From the NCBI RefSeq assembly GCF_000327065.1, contig NC_019936.1, forward strand, positions 1,984,001 to 2,048,000: 64,000 nt of DNA. Direction: 5' to 3'. Shown in pieces: positions 9,776 to 18,589 of the stretch (positions are counted from its first letter, which is position 1; each line of letters starts with the position of its first letter). The DNA comes from Stutzerimonas stutzeri RCH2 (GTDB lineage: Bacteria > Pseudomonadota > Gammaproteobacteria > Pseudomonadales > Pseudomonadaceae). The notes beneath the pieces were generated by a model. It saw only the letters and a list, made by a program, of their open reading frames with translations. It searched no databases and was not told where the DNA came from. The translations under genes and the position numbers were made by a program.

Positions 9776-10189
9776 TCAGTTCTTCTGATCGCGTTCGGCC
9801 TTCCACTCAAGGAACTCGGCACGCTCGGCGCGCTTTTCTTCCATTTTCTTCATGCCTTCGTCGAAGGCTTGTTGCTGCTCGGGCTTGAGCAGGGCTCGCA
9901 TGCTCTGGTGGGTCGTTTCCCGACTGGCGTCCAGATCCTTCTGCATGGCCTTGCGCTCGGCTTCAGGCAGCTTGTCGAGATAGCGCTGGGTGATTTCCTG
10001 GCGCTGCTTCATCTGCTCGCCCATCAGCTTGCGCATTTCGCGCTGTTGCTCTTTGGTCAGGTCCAGGCCGTGAAACATGTGTGGGGCGCGCTTGCCCGTG
10101 TGCTGGCCGTCCTGCATGCCACCAGGCATGGCTACGGCGAGGGCTGGCAGGGCGGCGGCGAACAGTAGGGCTACGAGTGATTTGCGCAT
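9776..10189 (-). CDS. Periplasmic Spy/CpxP-family chaperone-like protein
   Basis: A 137-residue secreted helical protein. It starts with a signal peptide (MRKSLVALLFAAALPALAVA) and has the family motif LTKEQQ followed by REMRKLMGEQMKQ, and a second copy near LKPEQQQAFDEGM. Spy/CpxP proteins bind unfolded periplasmic proteins or inhibit CpxA. The start at 10189 is chosen for the AGGAG nine bases upstream and because it begins the signal peptide; a further in-frame ATG nine codons upstream lacks these. It lies between cpxR and cpxA, and a candidate CpxR box precedes it. Confidence 0.9.
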   Translation of the reverse strand: MRKSLVALLFAAALPALAVAMPGGMQDGQHTGKRAPHMFHGLDLTKEQQREMRKLMGEQMKQRQEITQRYLDKLPEAERKAMQKDLDASRETTHQSMRALLKPEQQQAFDEGMKKMEEKRAERAEFLEWKAERDQKN

Positions 10190-10310
10190 CTGAATACTCT
10201 CCTGGATGTGGGACACCGGCCGTGCCGCAGCATGATCTGATTGCTGGCGGCGGGCTGTGACCGGATGAGCTCAGTCTATGCAGGGCAAGGTCAAGCGCGG
10301 TCAGCCCAGG

Positions 10311-10326
10311 GTAAAGCCTCGGTAAA
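10311..10326. promoter_or_regulatory. Candidate CpxR box upstream of spy
   Basis: Two direct repeats GTAAA (10311-10315 and 10322-10326) spaced by six bases, so start-to-start distance is 11 bases, one helical turn. The established CpxR box is a tandem GTAAA with a short spacer of about five bases. It lies between the cpxR stop and the spy start. On the minus strand a CATAGACT -10-like element follows about 30 bases downstream without a good -35, as expected for an activated promoter. Confidence 0.6.
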
Positions 10327-10331
10327 GACGG

Positions 10332-11009
10332 TCAGACAGCGTAAAGGTAGCCACGGCTGCGCAGCGCCACGATGCGCGGGTTGCCGTCGGCGTGGGGGCC
10401 GAGCTTGCGGCGCAGGTTGCTGACGTGCATGTCCAGGCTGCGGTCGTAGAGGGTGAGCTTGCGCCCCAGTGCATGCTGGGCCAGGGCCTGTTTGTCCATC
10501 GGCTCGCCGGGTTGCGCCAGCAGCGCCTCGAGAATGCGGCCCTCCGACAACGTCAGGCTGACCTCGGCACCGCCGACACTGGCTATGCCGCGCGCTGGGC
10601 TGTAGCAGAGATCGCCGAGTTCGACCTGACTCGGCGTCGCCGTAGGCTGGCTACGGCGCAGAACGGCACGCAGGCGCGCGGTAAGTTCGCGCGGGTCACA
10701 GGGCTTGGCAAGGTAATCGTCGGCACCGAGTTCCAGACCCAGAATGCGATCCAGCGGTTCGCCACGGCCGGAAAGCATCAACACCGGCAGCTGCGGATGC
10801 TCGCTGCGCAGCTGTTTGAGCAGCTCCAGGCCGCTGCCATCGGGGAGCATCACGTCCAGGACCACCGCTGCCGGTTGGTGCTCTGCAAGTGCCTGGCGCG
10901 CACTTTTGCCATCGTGGCAGGCGTGGGCGACGAAGCCTTCCTGAGCCAGCCAGCTGATCAGCAGCTCGCAGAGCTCCTGGTCGTCGTCGATAAGCAGTAG
11001 TTCACTCAT
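10332..11009 (-). CDS. cpxR: Response regulator CpxR
   Basis: A 225-residue OmpR/PhoB-type regulator. The receiver domain shows the acidic pocket (LLIDDDQEL), phospho-acceptor D52 in VVLDVMLPDGSG and the conserved Lys in YLAKPCDPREL. The C-terminal winged helix (about 130-225) ends in LYDRSLDMHVSNLRRKLG and ALRSRGYLYAV. It is the partner of the cpxA kinase two genes on. I start at the ATG at 11009; the longer frame upstream encodes a proline-rich, non-homologous stretch overlapping the neighbouring gene. Confidence 0.92.
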   Translation of the reverse strand: MSELLLIDDDQELCELLISWLAQEGFVAHACHDGKSARQALAEHQPAAVVLDVMLPDGSGLELLKQLRSEHPQLPVLMLSGRGEPLDRILGLELGADDYLAKPCDPRELTARLRAVLRRSQPTATPSQVELGDLCYSPARGIASVGGAEVSLTLSEGRILEALLAQPGEPMDKQALAQHALGRKLTLYDRSLDMHVSNLRRKLGPHADGNPRIVALRSRGYLYAV

Positions 11010-11023
11010 GTCGGCTCGAATGA

Positions 11024-11401
11024 TCAGTTGAGCCATTGGCGCCGGCGGCGACCGCGCGAGACCAGCAGGCCCAGGGTAAAACTGACGACACCGACTGCAC
11101 CGCCCACGGCAAACCATTGCTGCTGATCGTTCAGCAGTACCGGTATCGCTTTCGCCTGCTCGGTTTGCAACTGCAGGCGCAGGCGCCGGTTTTCTTCGCG
11201 CAGGCGCAGTAGCAATGCTTGGGTAGTGTCGGCACCCGGCGTCGCGGCCTGCGGTTCAGGGGCGCCTTCCATCTCTTCGAAGTCGATGGGCTCGCTGGAT
11301 TCGACCGCTGGAACGTAGGGTTCCGGCGCCGCTTCCTCGGCGTGTAGCACGGGGGCGAGCAGTGTCAGGGCAAACAGCAGGGAGAGCGGTCGTTGACGCA
11401 T
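11024..11401 (-). CDS. Secreted/anchored coiled-coil protein with C-terminal membrane helix
   Basis: A 125-residue protein of unknown function. Visible parts: signal peptide (MRQRPLSLLFALTLLAPVLHA), an acidic Pro/Glu-rich linker (about 22-60), a short coiled coil (LLLRLREENRRLRLQLQTEQ), and a C-terminal hydrophobic helix ending in RGRRRRQWLN. The coiled-coil, helix and basic-tail arrangement recalls the C-terminal half of YgiM-type SH3 proteins, but no SH3 domain is present. It lies only 14 bases upstream of cpxR on the same strand, so it probably shares the transcript. Confidence 0.72.
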   Translation of the reverse strand: MRQRPLSLLFALTLLAPVLHAEEAAPEPYVPAVESSEPIDFEEMEGAPEPQAATPGADTTQALLLRLREENRRLRLQLQTEQAKAIPVLLNDQQQWFAVGGAVGVVSFTLGLLVSRGRRRRQWLN

Positions 11402-11476
11402 CGGAACTCCTATTTCCTTACGAGGCCGTGGAGCGCCAGCGGCCGGGGCAGAATCGCTATTCCCTGCTGTGTCGGC

Positions 11477-11776
11477 TCAGGGCAGCACTTTCTTGAACGG
11501 CTTGACCACTACGTTCGCGTAAACACCCGCGGCTATATAGGGATCGGCATCGGCCCACTGCTGTGCCGCTTCCAGAGAGTCGAACTCGGCGACAACCAGG
11601 CTGCCGCTGAAGCCTGCTTCGCCCGGGTCGTTGCTGTCGATGGCCGGGTGCGGACCGGCGAGCACCAGGCGACCTTCATTCTTCAGCTGTTCCAGGCGTG
11701 CCAGGTGGGCCGGGCGGGTAGCGAGACGGTTTTGCAGGGAGTTCGGGGCGTCAGTGGCGATAACGGCGTACAGCAT
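11477..11776 (-). CDS. yciI: YciI-family protein
   Basis: A 99-residue ferredoxin-like-fold protein. Recognisable elements are MLYAVIATD at the start, [21 protein letters not shown] with the conserved His-Leu pair, the [20 protein letters not shown] segment and DPYIAAGVY. YciI proteins have weak hydrolase-like activity at best, and the cellular role is not established. It lies 75 bases upstream of the membrane-anchored coiled-coil gene on the same strand. In many pseudomonads an ispZ/yciB gene sits next to it; none is visible here. Confidence 0.9.
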   Translation of the reverse strand: MLYAVIATDAPNSLQNRLATRPAHLARLEQLKNEGRLVLAGPHPAIDSNDPGEAGFSGSLVVAEFDSLEAAQQWADADPYIAAGVYANVVVKPFKKVLP

Positions 11777-12180
11777 GGTCGGTCCTCGTTCGCGTGGATT
11801 GCGGGTGTAGCGGTAGAAAAGCTAGGCGCATGCATGTCGGCGGCAGCAGCGTTGCCGGCGGCGCTAGTCCGGACGCGTTGCGTTGCCTGCCGTGCAGCGC
11901 GGCATCATAGCAAACGGCGCTTGTGGCGGAAGTGTCACGCTTGTTCGGGACGCAGGTAGACCGCACGGTGAACGGGATCAGCGGTCGAAGCAGGAGCGAG
12001 TTTGCAGGCACCGGCGCTGTGCCGAAGGCGCGTATGCAAGCCAAAGCCTCGGCGCGGCGTTAGACTAGCCGGCCGTTTGCACGTGAGCGCCTGTTTGTTC
12101 GGGCCGGTAAAACGCCAAACGCCACGGCTCACGGTTGTTTTTTCTCGAGGTCTCAGCACCTCACTGGAGTGCGTTACTAG
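11777..12180. other. 404-base intergenic region between yciI and rnm
   Basis: No supported gene. The short frames here have no ribosome-binding site or family signature. It must hold divergent promoters for yciI and rnm. TTAGACT at about 12060 is a possible -10, but no matching -35 is clear. A run of T near 12137 is not preceded by a stable hairpin. Confidence 0.5.
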
Positions 12181-13047
12181 ATGATTGTCGATCTGCATTG
12201 CCACAGCACCGCCTCGGATGGCGCGCTGGCGCCTGCCGTTGTGGTAGAACGCGCTCATGCGCGGGGCATCCAGTTGCTGGCACTCACCGACCACGACACG
12301 GTGGACGGTCTTGCCGAGGCGCGGAGCACAGCACAGAGGCTGGGCATGCAGCTGGTCAACGGCATCGAGCTGTCGTGTCTATGGAACGGGGCTACCATTC
12401 ATGTATTGGGCTATGCGTTCGACGCCGAGGCACCGGCGTTGCAGCAGTCGATCGCGCAGTTGCACGAGGGGCGCTGGCGCCGCGCCGAGCTGATTGCTCA
12501 GCGGCTAGAGGCGAAGGGGATGCCCGGTGCGCTTGAAGGTGCCCGAGCGATCCAGCAGGAACTCGGCGATAGCGGCAACGCACCGGCGCGGCCGCACTTC
12601 GCCGATTTCCTGGTACGCGCCGGTCATGTGCGTGACCGCGCCGAGGCGTTCCGCAAGTGGCTGGGCTCGGGCAAGCTCGGTGATGTCAAGCAGCACTGGC
12701 CGAGCCTTGAGCAGACGGTGCAGACCTTGCGCGACTCCGGCGCCTGGATCAGCCTGGCACACCCCTGGCAATATGATTTCACGCGCAGCAAGCGGCGCCG
12801 ACTGGTCGTCGATTTCGCCCAGGCTGGCGGTCATGCGCTGGAAGTGGTTAATGGCATGCAGCCGCTGGAACAGGTCGGCGGTCTGTCCACGCTGGTACGA
12901 GAGCTGGGCCTGATGGCCACGGTTGGCAGTGATTTCCATGCGCCCGGCGACTGGTCGGAGCTTGGGCTGTACCGCAGCTTGCCGGAAGACCTGTCGCCGC
13001 TTTGGAGACATTTCGATCATGAGCGCCGCACATCTGCTGCCAGCTGA
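12181..13047 (+). CDS. rnm: PHP-domain 5'-3' exoribonuclease RNase AM (YciV/TrpH)
   Basis: A 288-residue metal-dependent PHP phosphoesterase. All four PHP motifs are present: DLHCHSTASDG (motif I), LTDHDTVDGL (II), a LAHPWQYDF segment (III) and GSDFHAPGDW (IV). They supply the His/Asp ligands of a trinuclear metal site. E. coli RNase AM removes short RNAs 5' to 3' and matures rRNA 5' ends. It is followed closely by yciO, as in enterobacteria, where the pair lies beside the trp operon; here trpS is the next gene. Function is by homology. Confidence 0.9.
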   Translation: MIVDLHCHSTASDGALAPAVVVERAHARGIQLLALTDHDTVDGLAEARSTAQRLGMQLVNGIELSCLWNGATIHVLGYAFDAEAPALQQSIAQLHEGRWRRAELIAQRLEAKGMPGALEGARAIQQELGDSGNAPARPHFADFLVRAGHVRDRAEAFRKWLGSGKLGDVKQHWPSLEQTVQTLRDSGAWISLAHPWQYDFTRSKRRRLVVDFAQAGGHALEVVNGMQPLEQVGGLSTLVRELGLMATVGSDFHAPGDWSELGLYRSLPEDLSPLWRHFDHERRTSAAS

Positions 13048-13060
13048 ACAGGGAGTTTCC

Positions 13061-13684
13061 ATGAGCCAGTTTTTTCAGATCCACCCGGATAACCCCCAGC
13101 CACGCCTGATCAAACAGGCCGTGGAAATCATCCGCAAGGGCGGCGTGGTGGTGTACCCGACCGATTCCAGTTATGCCGTCGGTTGCTCGATGGGCAACAA
13201 GGCGGGCATCGAGCGCATCCGTCGCCTGCGCCAGCTGGACGACAAGCACAACTTCACCCTGGCCTGTCGCGATCTGTCGCAGCTGGGGCTATTCGCCAAG
13301 GTCGATACCGCCGCTTTCCGCCTGCTCAAGGCTCATCTGCCGGGGCCGTACACCATCATCCTGTCGGCCACCCGCGAAGTGCCACGCATGTTGCTGCACC
13401 CCAAGCGGCGCACCATCGGCCTGCGTGTGCCGGCGCAGCCAATCGCCCAGGCACTGCTGGAGGAACTCGGTGAGCCGCTGATGAGCGTCAGCCTGATCCT
13501 GCCCGGGCAGGAACTGCCGATGAGCGATCCGTACGAGATGCGCGATGCGCTGGAGCATCAGGTAGACCTGATCATCGATGGCGGTTACGGTGGCGTCGAG
13601 GCATCGACGGTGGTCAGCCTGGTCGACGATCAACCCGAGGTAGTGCGGGTCGGTTGTGGCGATCCGGCACCCTTTATGGCCTGA
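13061..13684 (+). CDS. yciO: YciO, Sua5/YrdC-family protein
   Basis: A 207-residue Sua5/YrdC fold protein. It shows GGVVVYPTDSSYAVGCSMG, KHNFTLACRDLSQLGLFA, LPGPYTIILSATREVP and RTIGLRVPAQP, the ATP/threonylcarbamoyl-AMP binding segments. Paralogues make threonylcarbamoyl-AMP for tRNA t6A; YciO itself is a less essential relative, so enzymatic role is inferred only. The start at 13061 has a GGGAG six bases upstream. The gene follows rnm by 13 bases and is likely co-transcribed. Confidence 0.9.
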   Translation: MSQFFQIHPDNPQPRLIKQAVEIIRKGGVVVYPTDSSYAVGCSMGNKAGIERIRRLRQLDDKHNFTLACRDLSQLGLFAKVDTAAFRLLKAHLPGPYTIILSATREVPRMLLHPKRRTIGLRVPAQPIAQALLEELGEPLMSVSLILPGQELPMSDPYEMRDALEHQVDLIIDGGYGGVEASTVVSLVDDQPEVVRVGCGDPAPFMA

Positions 13685-13730
13685 GGCTGAAAGGCAGCGT
13701 GCCCGTACACTATCAACTAAGGACACCCTT

Positions 13731-14945
13731 TTGAGCTCCATGGATTCGCAGCGGCGCGTGGTTTCCGGTATGCGCCCGAGTGGCCGGCTTCACCTCGGCC
13801 ACTACAACGGCGTGCTGAAGAACTGGGTCAAACTGCAGCACGAGTACGAGTGTTTCTTCTGCATCGTCGACTGGCACGCGCTGACCACCGACTACGAAAA
13901 CTCCGGCGAAATCTCGCAGAACATCATGGATATGGCGGTGGACTGGCTGGCCGCAGGCGTCAGTCCGAGTTCCGCAACGCTATTCATCCAGTCACAGGTG
14001 CCGGAGCACGCCGAGCTGCACCTGCTGCTGTCGATGATCAGCCCACTGGGCTGGCTCGAGCGGGTGCCGTCCTACAAGGAGTTGCAGCAGAATCTGCAGC
14101 ACAAGGATCTGGATACCTACGGCTTCCTCGGCTATCCGCTGCTGCAGGCGGCGGACATCCTGATCTATCGTGCCGGCCTGGTTCCGGTTGGTGCCGACCA
14201 GCTGCCACATATCGAATTCGCCCGCGACGTCGCGCGGCGCTTCAACCATCTGTATGGGCGCGAAGCGGATTTCGAGGACAAGGCCGAAGCGGCGATCCGC
14301 AAGCTCGGCAAGAAGACCTCGCGGCTCTATGTCAGCCTGCGCAAGAGCTATCAGGAGCAGGGTGACGTCGACGCGCTGAACACCGCGCGCGCCATCATCA
14401 AGGAACAGCAGACCATCACCATCGGCGATCAGGAGCGCCTTTACGGCTATCTGGAAGGCTGCGGCAAGCTGCTGTTGCCTGAGCCACAGGCGCTACTCGG
14501 CGAGTCGCCGAAGATCTCCGGGCTCGACGGCGGCAAGATGGCCAAGTCGAACAGCAACGCCATTTACCTGCGCGACACGCCGAACGAGATCGAGGAGAAG
14601 ATCCGTCGCATGCCCACCGATCCGGCACGCGTACATCGCAGCGACCCGGGTGAACCCACGCGCTGCCCGGTCTGGCAGATGCATCTGGTGCACTCCGCTC
14701 AGGATGTCTGCCAATGGGCCGAACAGGGCTGTCGCAGCGCCGGTATCGGCTGCCTGGAGTGCAAGGCGCCGCTGATCGACTCGATCAAGTCGGACCTGGC
14801 GCCGTTGCAGGAACGCGCGCTGGACTACGAGCAGAACCCCGATCTGGTTCGCAGCATCCTCGCCGAAGGCGCTGAACACGCGCGTGACGAAGCCCGTGAG
14901 ACGCTGATCGAAGTTCGTCAGGCGATGGGCCTGAATTACCGCTGA
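13731..14945 (+). CDS. trpS: Tryptophanyl-tRNA synthetase with probable [4Fe-4S] site
   Basis: A class I aminoacyl-tRNA synthetase charging tRNA-Trp (about 404 aa). HIGH-like motif in RPSGRLHLGHYNG near the N-terminus, KMSKS-like KMAKSNSN about residue 265. A cysteine array lies in the C-terminal domain: Cys in RCPVWQ, then C-x6-C-x2-C in the segment GCRSAGIGCLECK, 21 residues later. This closely resembles the C-x22-C-x6-C-x2-C cluster motif of Thermotoga TrpRS. The TTG at 13731 has AAGGA seven bases upstream; the ATG at 13740 (three codons later) is the alternative, with poor spacing. Confidence 0.93.
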   Translation: MSSMDSQRRVVSGMRPSGRLHLGHYNGVLKNWVKLQHEYECFFCIVDWHALTTDYENSGEISQNIMDMAVDWLAAGVSPSSATLFIQSQVPEHAELHLLLSMISPLGWLERVPSYKELQQNLQHKDLDTYGFLGYPLLQAADILIYRAGLVPVGADQLPHIEFARDVARRFNHLYGREADFEDKAEAAIRKLGKKTSRLYVSLRKSYQEQGDVDALNTARAIIKEQQTITIGDQERLYGYLEGCGKLLLPEPQALLGESPKISGLDGGKMAKSNSNAIYLRDTPNEIEEKIRRMPTDPARVHRSDPGEPTRCPVWQMHLVHSAQDVCQWAEQGCRSAGIGCLECKAPLIDSIKSDLAPLQERALDYEQNPDLVRSILAEGAEHARDEARETLIEVRQAMGLNYR

Positions 14946-14973
14946 CGCGCGCCCGCAGCCTCTGAGGATGTCC

Positions 14974-15795
14974 ATGCAGCAAACCGAGTCCCCCAGTCCC
15001 GAAGCGCTCCAGCCCGGCGAGCAGCTACGCCTGGCGCTGGTCTATGGCGAGGCGGTGACCGAGTTGCCGCTGGACCTCTACATCCCGCCGGATGCGCTGG
15101 AAGTCTTTCTCGAAGCGTTCGAAGGCCCGCTGGATCTGCTGCTCTATCTGATCCGCAAGCAGAACATCGACATCCTCGATATTCCGGTCGCCGAGATCAC
15201 CCGTCAGTACATGGGCTACGTCGAGCTGATGAAATCGGTGCGCCTGGAGCTGGCCGCCGAGTATCTGGTGATGGCCGCGATGCTCGCCGAGATCAAGTCA
15301 CGCATGCTGCTGCCGCGCTCGGCGGAGGTCGCCGAGGAAGAAGACGATCCGCGCGCGGAGCTGATCCGCCGGCTGCAGGAGTACGAGCGTTTCAAGGCCG
15401 CCGCCGAAGACATCGACGAGCTGCCGCGGGTCGGCCGCGACCTGCAGGTGCCGCGTCTCGATGCACCCGAGGCCCGGGCGCGCAAGCTGCTTCCGGAAGT
15501 CAGTCTGGAAGAGCTGCTGGTGTCGATGGCCGAAGTGCTGCGCCGCGCCGATATGTTCGAGAGTCACCAGGTCACCCGCGAAGCGCTGTCGACCCGCGAA
15601 CGCATGAGCGAAGTGCTCGAACGCTTGAAGAATGGTGGCTTCGTTCCCTTCGTAGCGCTGTTCCGCATCGAGGAAGGGCGCCTCGGCGTGGTGGTGACCT
15701 TCATGGCCGTGCTCGAACTGATCAAGGAGTCGCTGGTCGAGCTGGTGCAGAACGAGCCCTTTGCGCCGATCCATGTGCGCAGCCGTACCGAATAG
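14974..15795 (+). CDS. scpA: Segregation and condensation protein A
   Basis: The kleisin subunit of the bacterial SMC-ScpAB condensin. About 273 residues, with the diagnostic N-terminal SMC-binding segment FEGPLDLLLYLIRKQNIDI and PVAEITRQYMGYVELM, an acidic middle, and a C-terminal winged-helix (GFVPFVALFRIEEGRLGVVV). The GAGG at 14964-14967 is directly adjacent to an ATG at 14968 but six bases from the ATG at 14974, which is therefore preferred. The next gene is scpB, 19 bases downstream. Confidence 0.95.
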   Translation: MQQTESPSPEALQPGEQLRLALVYGEAVTELPLDLYIPPDALEVFLEAFEGPLDLLLYLIRKQNIDILDIPVAEITRQYMGYVELMKSVRLELAAEYLVMAAMLAEIKSRMLLPRSAEVAEEEDDPRAELIRRLQEYERFKAAAEDIDELPRVGRDLQVPRLDAPEARARKLLPEVSLEELLVSMAEVLRRADMFESHQVTREALSTRERMSEVLERLKNGGFVPFVALFRIEEGRLGVVVTFMAVLELIKESLVELVQNEPFAPIHVRSRTE

Positions 15796-15814
15796 GCATT
15801 TGCAGGAGTCAATC

Positions 15815-16585
15815 GTGGACTTGTCCGATCCCAAGGATCTCGCTTCGCTGCTCGAAGCCTTTCTGCTCGCATCCGGCAAACCGCTATCCCTGGAGCGCCT
15901 CGGCGAGCTGTTCGAGGAAAACGAACGGCCGTCATCGGCGCAGCTGAAAAAAGCGCTCGAGGTGCTGGAAAAATCCTGCAAGGGCCGCGCCTTCGAACTC
16001 AAGGAGGTCGCCAGTGGTTACCGCCTGCAGGTGCGTCAGCGCTTTTCGCCGTGGGTCGGTCGGCTCTGGGAAGAGCGTCCGCAGCGTTACTCCCGCGCGA
16101 TGCTGGAAACCCTGGCGCTGATCGCCTATCGACAGCCGATCACCCGTGGTGAGATCGAGGACATCCGCGGCGTCGCGGTTAACAGTCAGATCGTCAAGAC
16201 ACTGCTGGAACGCGAGTGGGTTCGTGTGGTGGGCCATCGTGACGTGCCGGGTCGGCCGGCGATGTTCGCCACGACCCGGCAGTTCCTCGACCATTTCAAC
16301 CTGAAGAACCTCGATGAGCTGCCGCCGCTCGCCGTGCTGCGCGAAATGGAGCCCGAGTTGCAGCCGATACTCGACGATGAGGACGCTCCGGTGCCTGTCG
16401 CCTTGCAGGCGCGGGCCGACGAGGTGGTCGACGAGGAGGCGGCGCCGCTGCGTGAGCAGACCAGCTTCCGCAGCCTGCTGGCCGAACTCGACGGCATGGA
16501 GCAGGGGCTGAAGACCGACTTCGACGATCTGCTCGAAGCGCAAGCCGCGGACATCGACCCCGACGAGGAACAGTCGAGCCCCTGA
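15815..16585 (+). CDS. scpB: Segregation and condensation protein B, GTG start
   Basis: A 256-residue double winged-helix protein that dimerises and binds ScpA in condensin. Typical segments: LLEAFLLASGKPLSLERLGE, then ETLALIAYRQPITRGEIEDI and RGVAVNSQIVKTLLEREWV. The tail beyond about residue 185 is acidic and longer than in Firmicutes. The GTG at 15815 is chosen because AGGAG lies seven bases upstream; an ATG further up would overlap the scpA end and has no ribosome-binding site. Translation is probably coupled to scpA. Confidence 0.94.
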   Translation: MDLSDPKDLASLLEAFLLASGKPLSLERLGELFEENERPSSAQLKKALEVLEKSCKGRAFELKEVASGYRLQVRQRFSPWVGRLWEERPQRYSRAMLETLALIAYRQPITRGEIEDIRGVAVNSQIVKTLLEREWVRVVGHRDVPGRPAMFATTRQFLDHFNLKNLDELPPLAVLREMEPELQPILDDEDAPVPVALQARADEVVDEEAAPLREQTSFRSLLAELDGMEQGLKTDFDDLLEAQAADIDPDEEQSSP

Positions 16586-16723
16586 GTGCGGCTATCGCGG
16601 GATGCCGAGCGCGTCTCGCTGCGAACGCTCGCCCGAGGCGCCCGCACTGTCTGGCTGCACGTCGCGCGCAACCATTGGCCTTGCGTCCTGTCCGAACGCC
16701 AACCGACTCCGGATGGTTTATGG

Positions 16724-16737
16724 TTGTCGAAGAACAA
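16724..16737. promoter_or_regulatory. Candidate HexR-type operator upstream of edd
   Basis: TTGT (16724-16727) and ACAA (16734-16737) form an inverted repeat 23 bases before the edd start. HexR, the regulator of the Entner-Doudoroff genes in pseudomonads, binds TTGT-ACAA inverted repeats, usually with a longer spacer than the six bases here. The fit is therefore imperfect, but the position is right. Confidence 0.35.
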
Positions 16738-16759
16738 AATTCCGCAGCAGGAGAGACGC

Positions 16760-18589
16760 ATGCACCCGCGAGTTCTGGAAGTCACCGAGCGCCTGGTCGA
16801 GCGCAGCCGCAAGACCCGCGAGCGCTATCTGGCGATGATGGCCGCCGCCGCTAGTGAAGGCCCGCAGCGAGGTGGATTGCAATGCGCCAACTTCGCCCAT
16901 GGCGTCGCCGGCTGCAATTCTCCCCAGGACAAGCAGAGCCTGCGCCTGATGAACGCGGTGAATGTCGCAATCGTTTCCGCATACAACGACATGCTGTCGG
17001 CGCATCAGCCCTACGAGCATTTTCCGGAAATGATTCGCCAGGCGCTGCGCGAGATCGGTTCGGTCGGCCAGTTCGCTGGCGGCGTGCCGGCCATGTGCGA
17101 TGGCGTGACCCAGGGCGAGGCGGGCATGGAGATGAGCCTGGCCAGCCGCGAAGTGATCGCCATGAGCACCGCCGTTGCGCTGTCGCACAACATGTTCGAT
17201 GCCGCGCTGATGCTCGGCATCTGCGACAAGATCGTACCGGGCTTGATGATCGGCGCGCTGCGCTTCGGCCATCTGCCGACCATCTTCGTGCCGGGTGGGC
17301 CGATGCCCTCGGGGATTCCCAACAAGGCGAAGGCCGAGGTGCGCCAGCGCTATGCCGAGGGCAAGGCCAGCCGCGAGGAACTGCTGGAATCGGAGATGAA
17401 GTCCTATCACAGCCCCGGCACCTGCACCTTCTACGGCACCGCCAACACCAACCAGGTGGTGATGGAGATCATGGGCTTGCATCTGCCGGGCTCATCGTTC
17501 GTCAACCCCTACACGCCGCTGCGCGATGCGCTGACTCGCGAAGCGGCGCAGCAGGTCACGCGCCTGACCCATCAGGCCGGCAACTACACGCCGCTGTGTC
17601 AGGTGGTCGACGAGAAATCCATCGTCAACTCGGTGGTCGCGCTCAACGCCACCGGTGGTTCGACCAACCACACCCTGCATATCCCGGCGTTCGCCCGCGC
17701 CGCTGGTATCCAGCTGACCTGGAAGGACATGGCCGATCTTTCCGAGGTGGTGCCGACGCTGGCCAAGGTCTACCCCAACGGTCAGGCCGACGTGAACCAT
17801 TTCCACGCCTGTGGCGGCGTGCCGTTCATGGTGCGCACGCTGCTCGACGCCGGGTTGTTGCACGAGGACGTGCACACCGTGGTCGGCAAAGGCCTGCGCC
17901 GCTACATCCAGGAACCGTTCCTCGACGGTGACAGGCTGGTCTGGCGCGACGGCCCGACGCAGAGTCTCGATGAGAGCATCCTGCGTCCGGCGGAGCGGCC
18001 GTTTTCGCCGGAAGGCGGATTGCGCGTGCTGGAGGGCAACCTCGGCCGCGGCGTGACCAAGATTTCCGCAGTGGCACCCGAGCACCGTGTAGTCGAGGCG
18101 CCGGCGCGGGTATTCATCGATCAGAGCGAGCTGGCGGCGGCGTTCAAGGCCGGCGAGCTGGAGCGCGATTTCATTGCCGTGGTGCGTTTCCAGGGGCCGA
18201 AAGCCAATGGCATGCCCGAACTGCACAAGCTCACGCCATTCCTCGGTGTGCTGCAGGACCGAGGCTACAAGGTGGCGCTGGTCACCGACGGGCGCATGTC
18301 CGGTGCGTCGGGCAAGGTGCCGGCGGCCATTCATGTCTGCCCCGAGGCGCTGGACGGGGGGCCGCTGGCGCGCGTGCGCGATGGCGACATCCTTCGCGTC
18401 GACGGCGAAAGCGGAGAGTTGCTGGCGCTGGTCGACCCCGTCGAGTGGGGCGCGCGGGAACCGGCGATTCGCCCAGAAGACGTGGGCATCGGTTGCGGCC
18501 GTGAGCTGTTCGCCTTCATGCGCGCCTCGTTCAGTACGGCAGAACAGGGCGCCAGTGCCTTCACCGAGAGCCTGGAGGCGCTCAGATGA
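16760..18589 (+). CDS. edd: 6-Phosphogluconate dehydratase
   Basis: First enzyme of the Entner-Doudoroff pathway: 6-phosphogluconate to 2-keto-3-deoxy-6-phosphogluconate. 609 residues, the IlvD/Edd length, with iron-sulfur and active-site segments [48 protein letters not shown] and the C-terminal [24 protein letters not shown] lies seven bases before the ATG at 16760. A candidate HexR site precedes it. The stop overlaps the glk start (ATGA), so translation is coupled. In several pseudomonads a gap gene lies next to edd; here scpB is the neighbour. Confidence 0.97.
   Translation: MHPRVLEVTERLVERSRKTRERYLAMMAAAASEGPQRGGLQCANFAHGVAGCNSPQDKQSLRLMNAVNVAIVSAYNDMLSAHQPYEHFPEMIRQALREIGSVGQFAGGVPAMCDGVTQGEAGMEMSLASREVIAMSTAVALSHNMFDAALMLGICDKIVPGLMIGALRFGHLPTIFVPGGPMPSGIPNKAKAEVRQRYAEGKASREELLESEMKSYHSPGTCTFYGTANTNQVVMEIMGLHLPGSSFVNPYTPLRDALTREAAQQVTRLTHQAGNYTPLCQVVDEKSIVNSVVALNATGGSTNHTLHIPAFARAAGIQLTWKDMADLSEVVPTLAKVYPNGQADVNHFHACGGVPFMVRTLLDAGLLHEDVHTVVGKGLRRYIQEPFLDGDRLVWRDGPTQSLDESILRPAERPFSPEGGLRVLEGNLGRGVTKISAVAPEHRVVEAPARVFIDQSELAAAFKAGELERDFIAVVRFQGPKANGMPELHKLTPFLGVLQDRGYKVALVTDGRMSGASGKVPAAIHVCPEALDGGPLARVRDGDILRVDGESGELLALVDPVEWGAREPAIRPEDVGIGCGRELFAFMRASFSTAEQGASAFTESLEALR

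Noticed and set aside
12120..12150. T-run near 12137 as a terminator or leader attenuator before rnm
   Set aside because: No stable stem precedes it.
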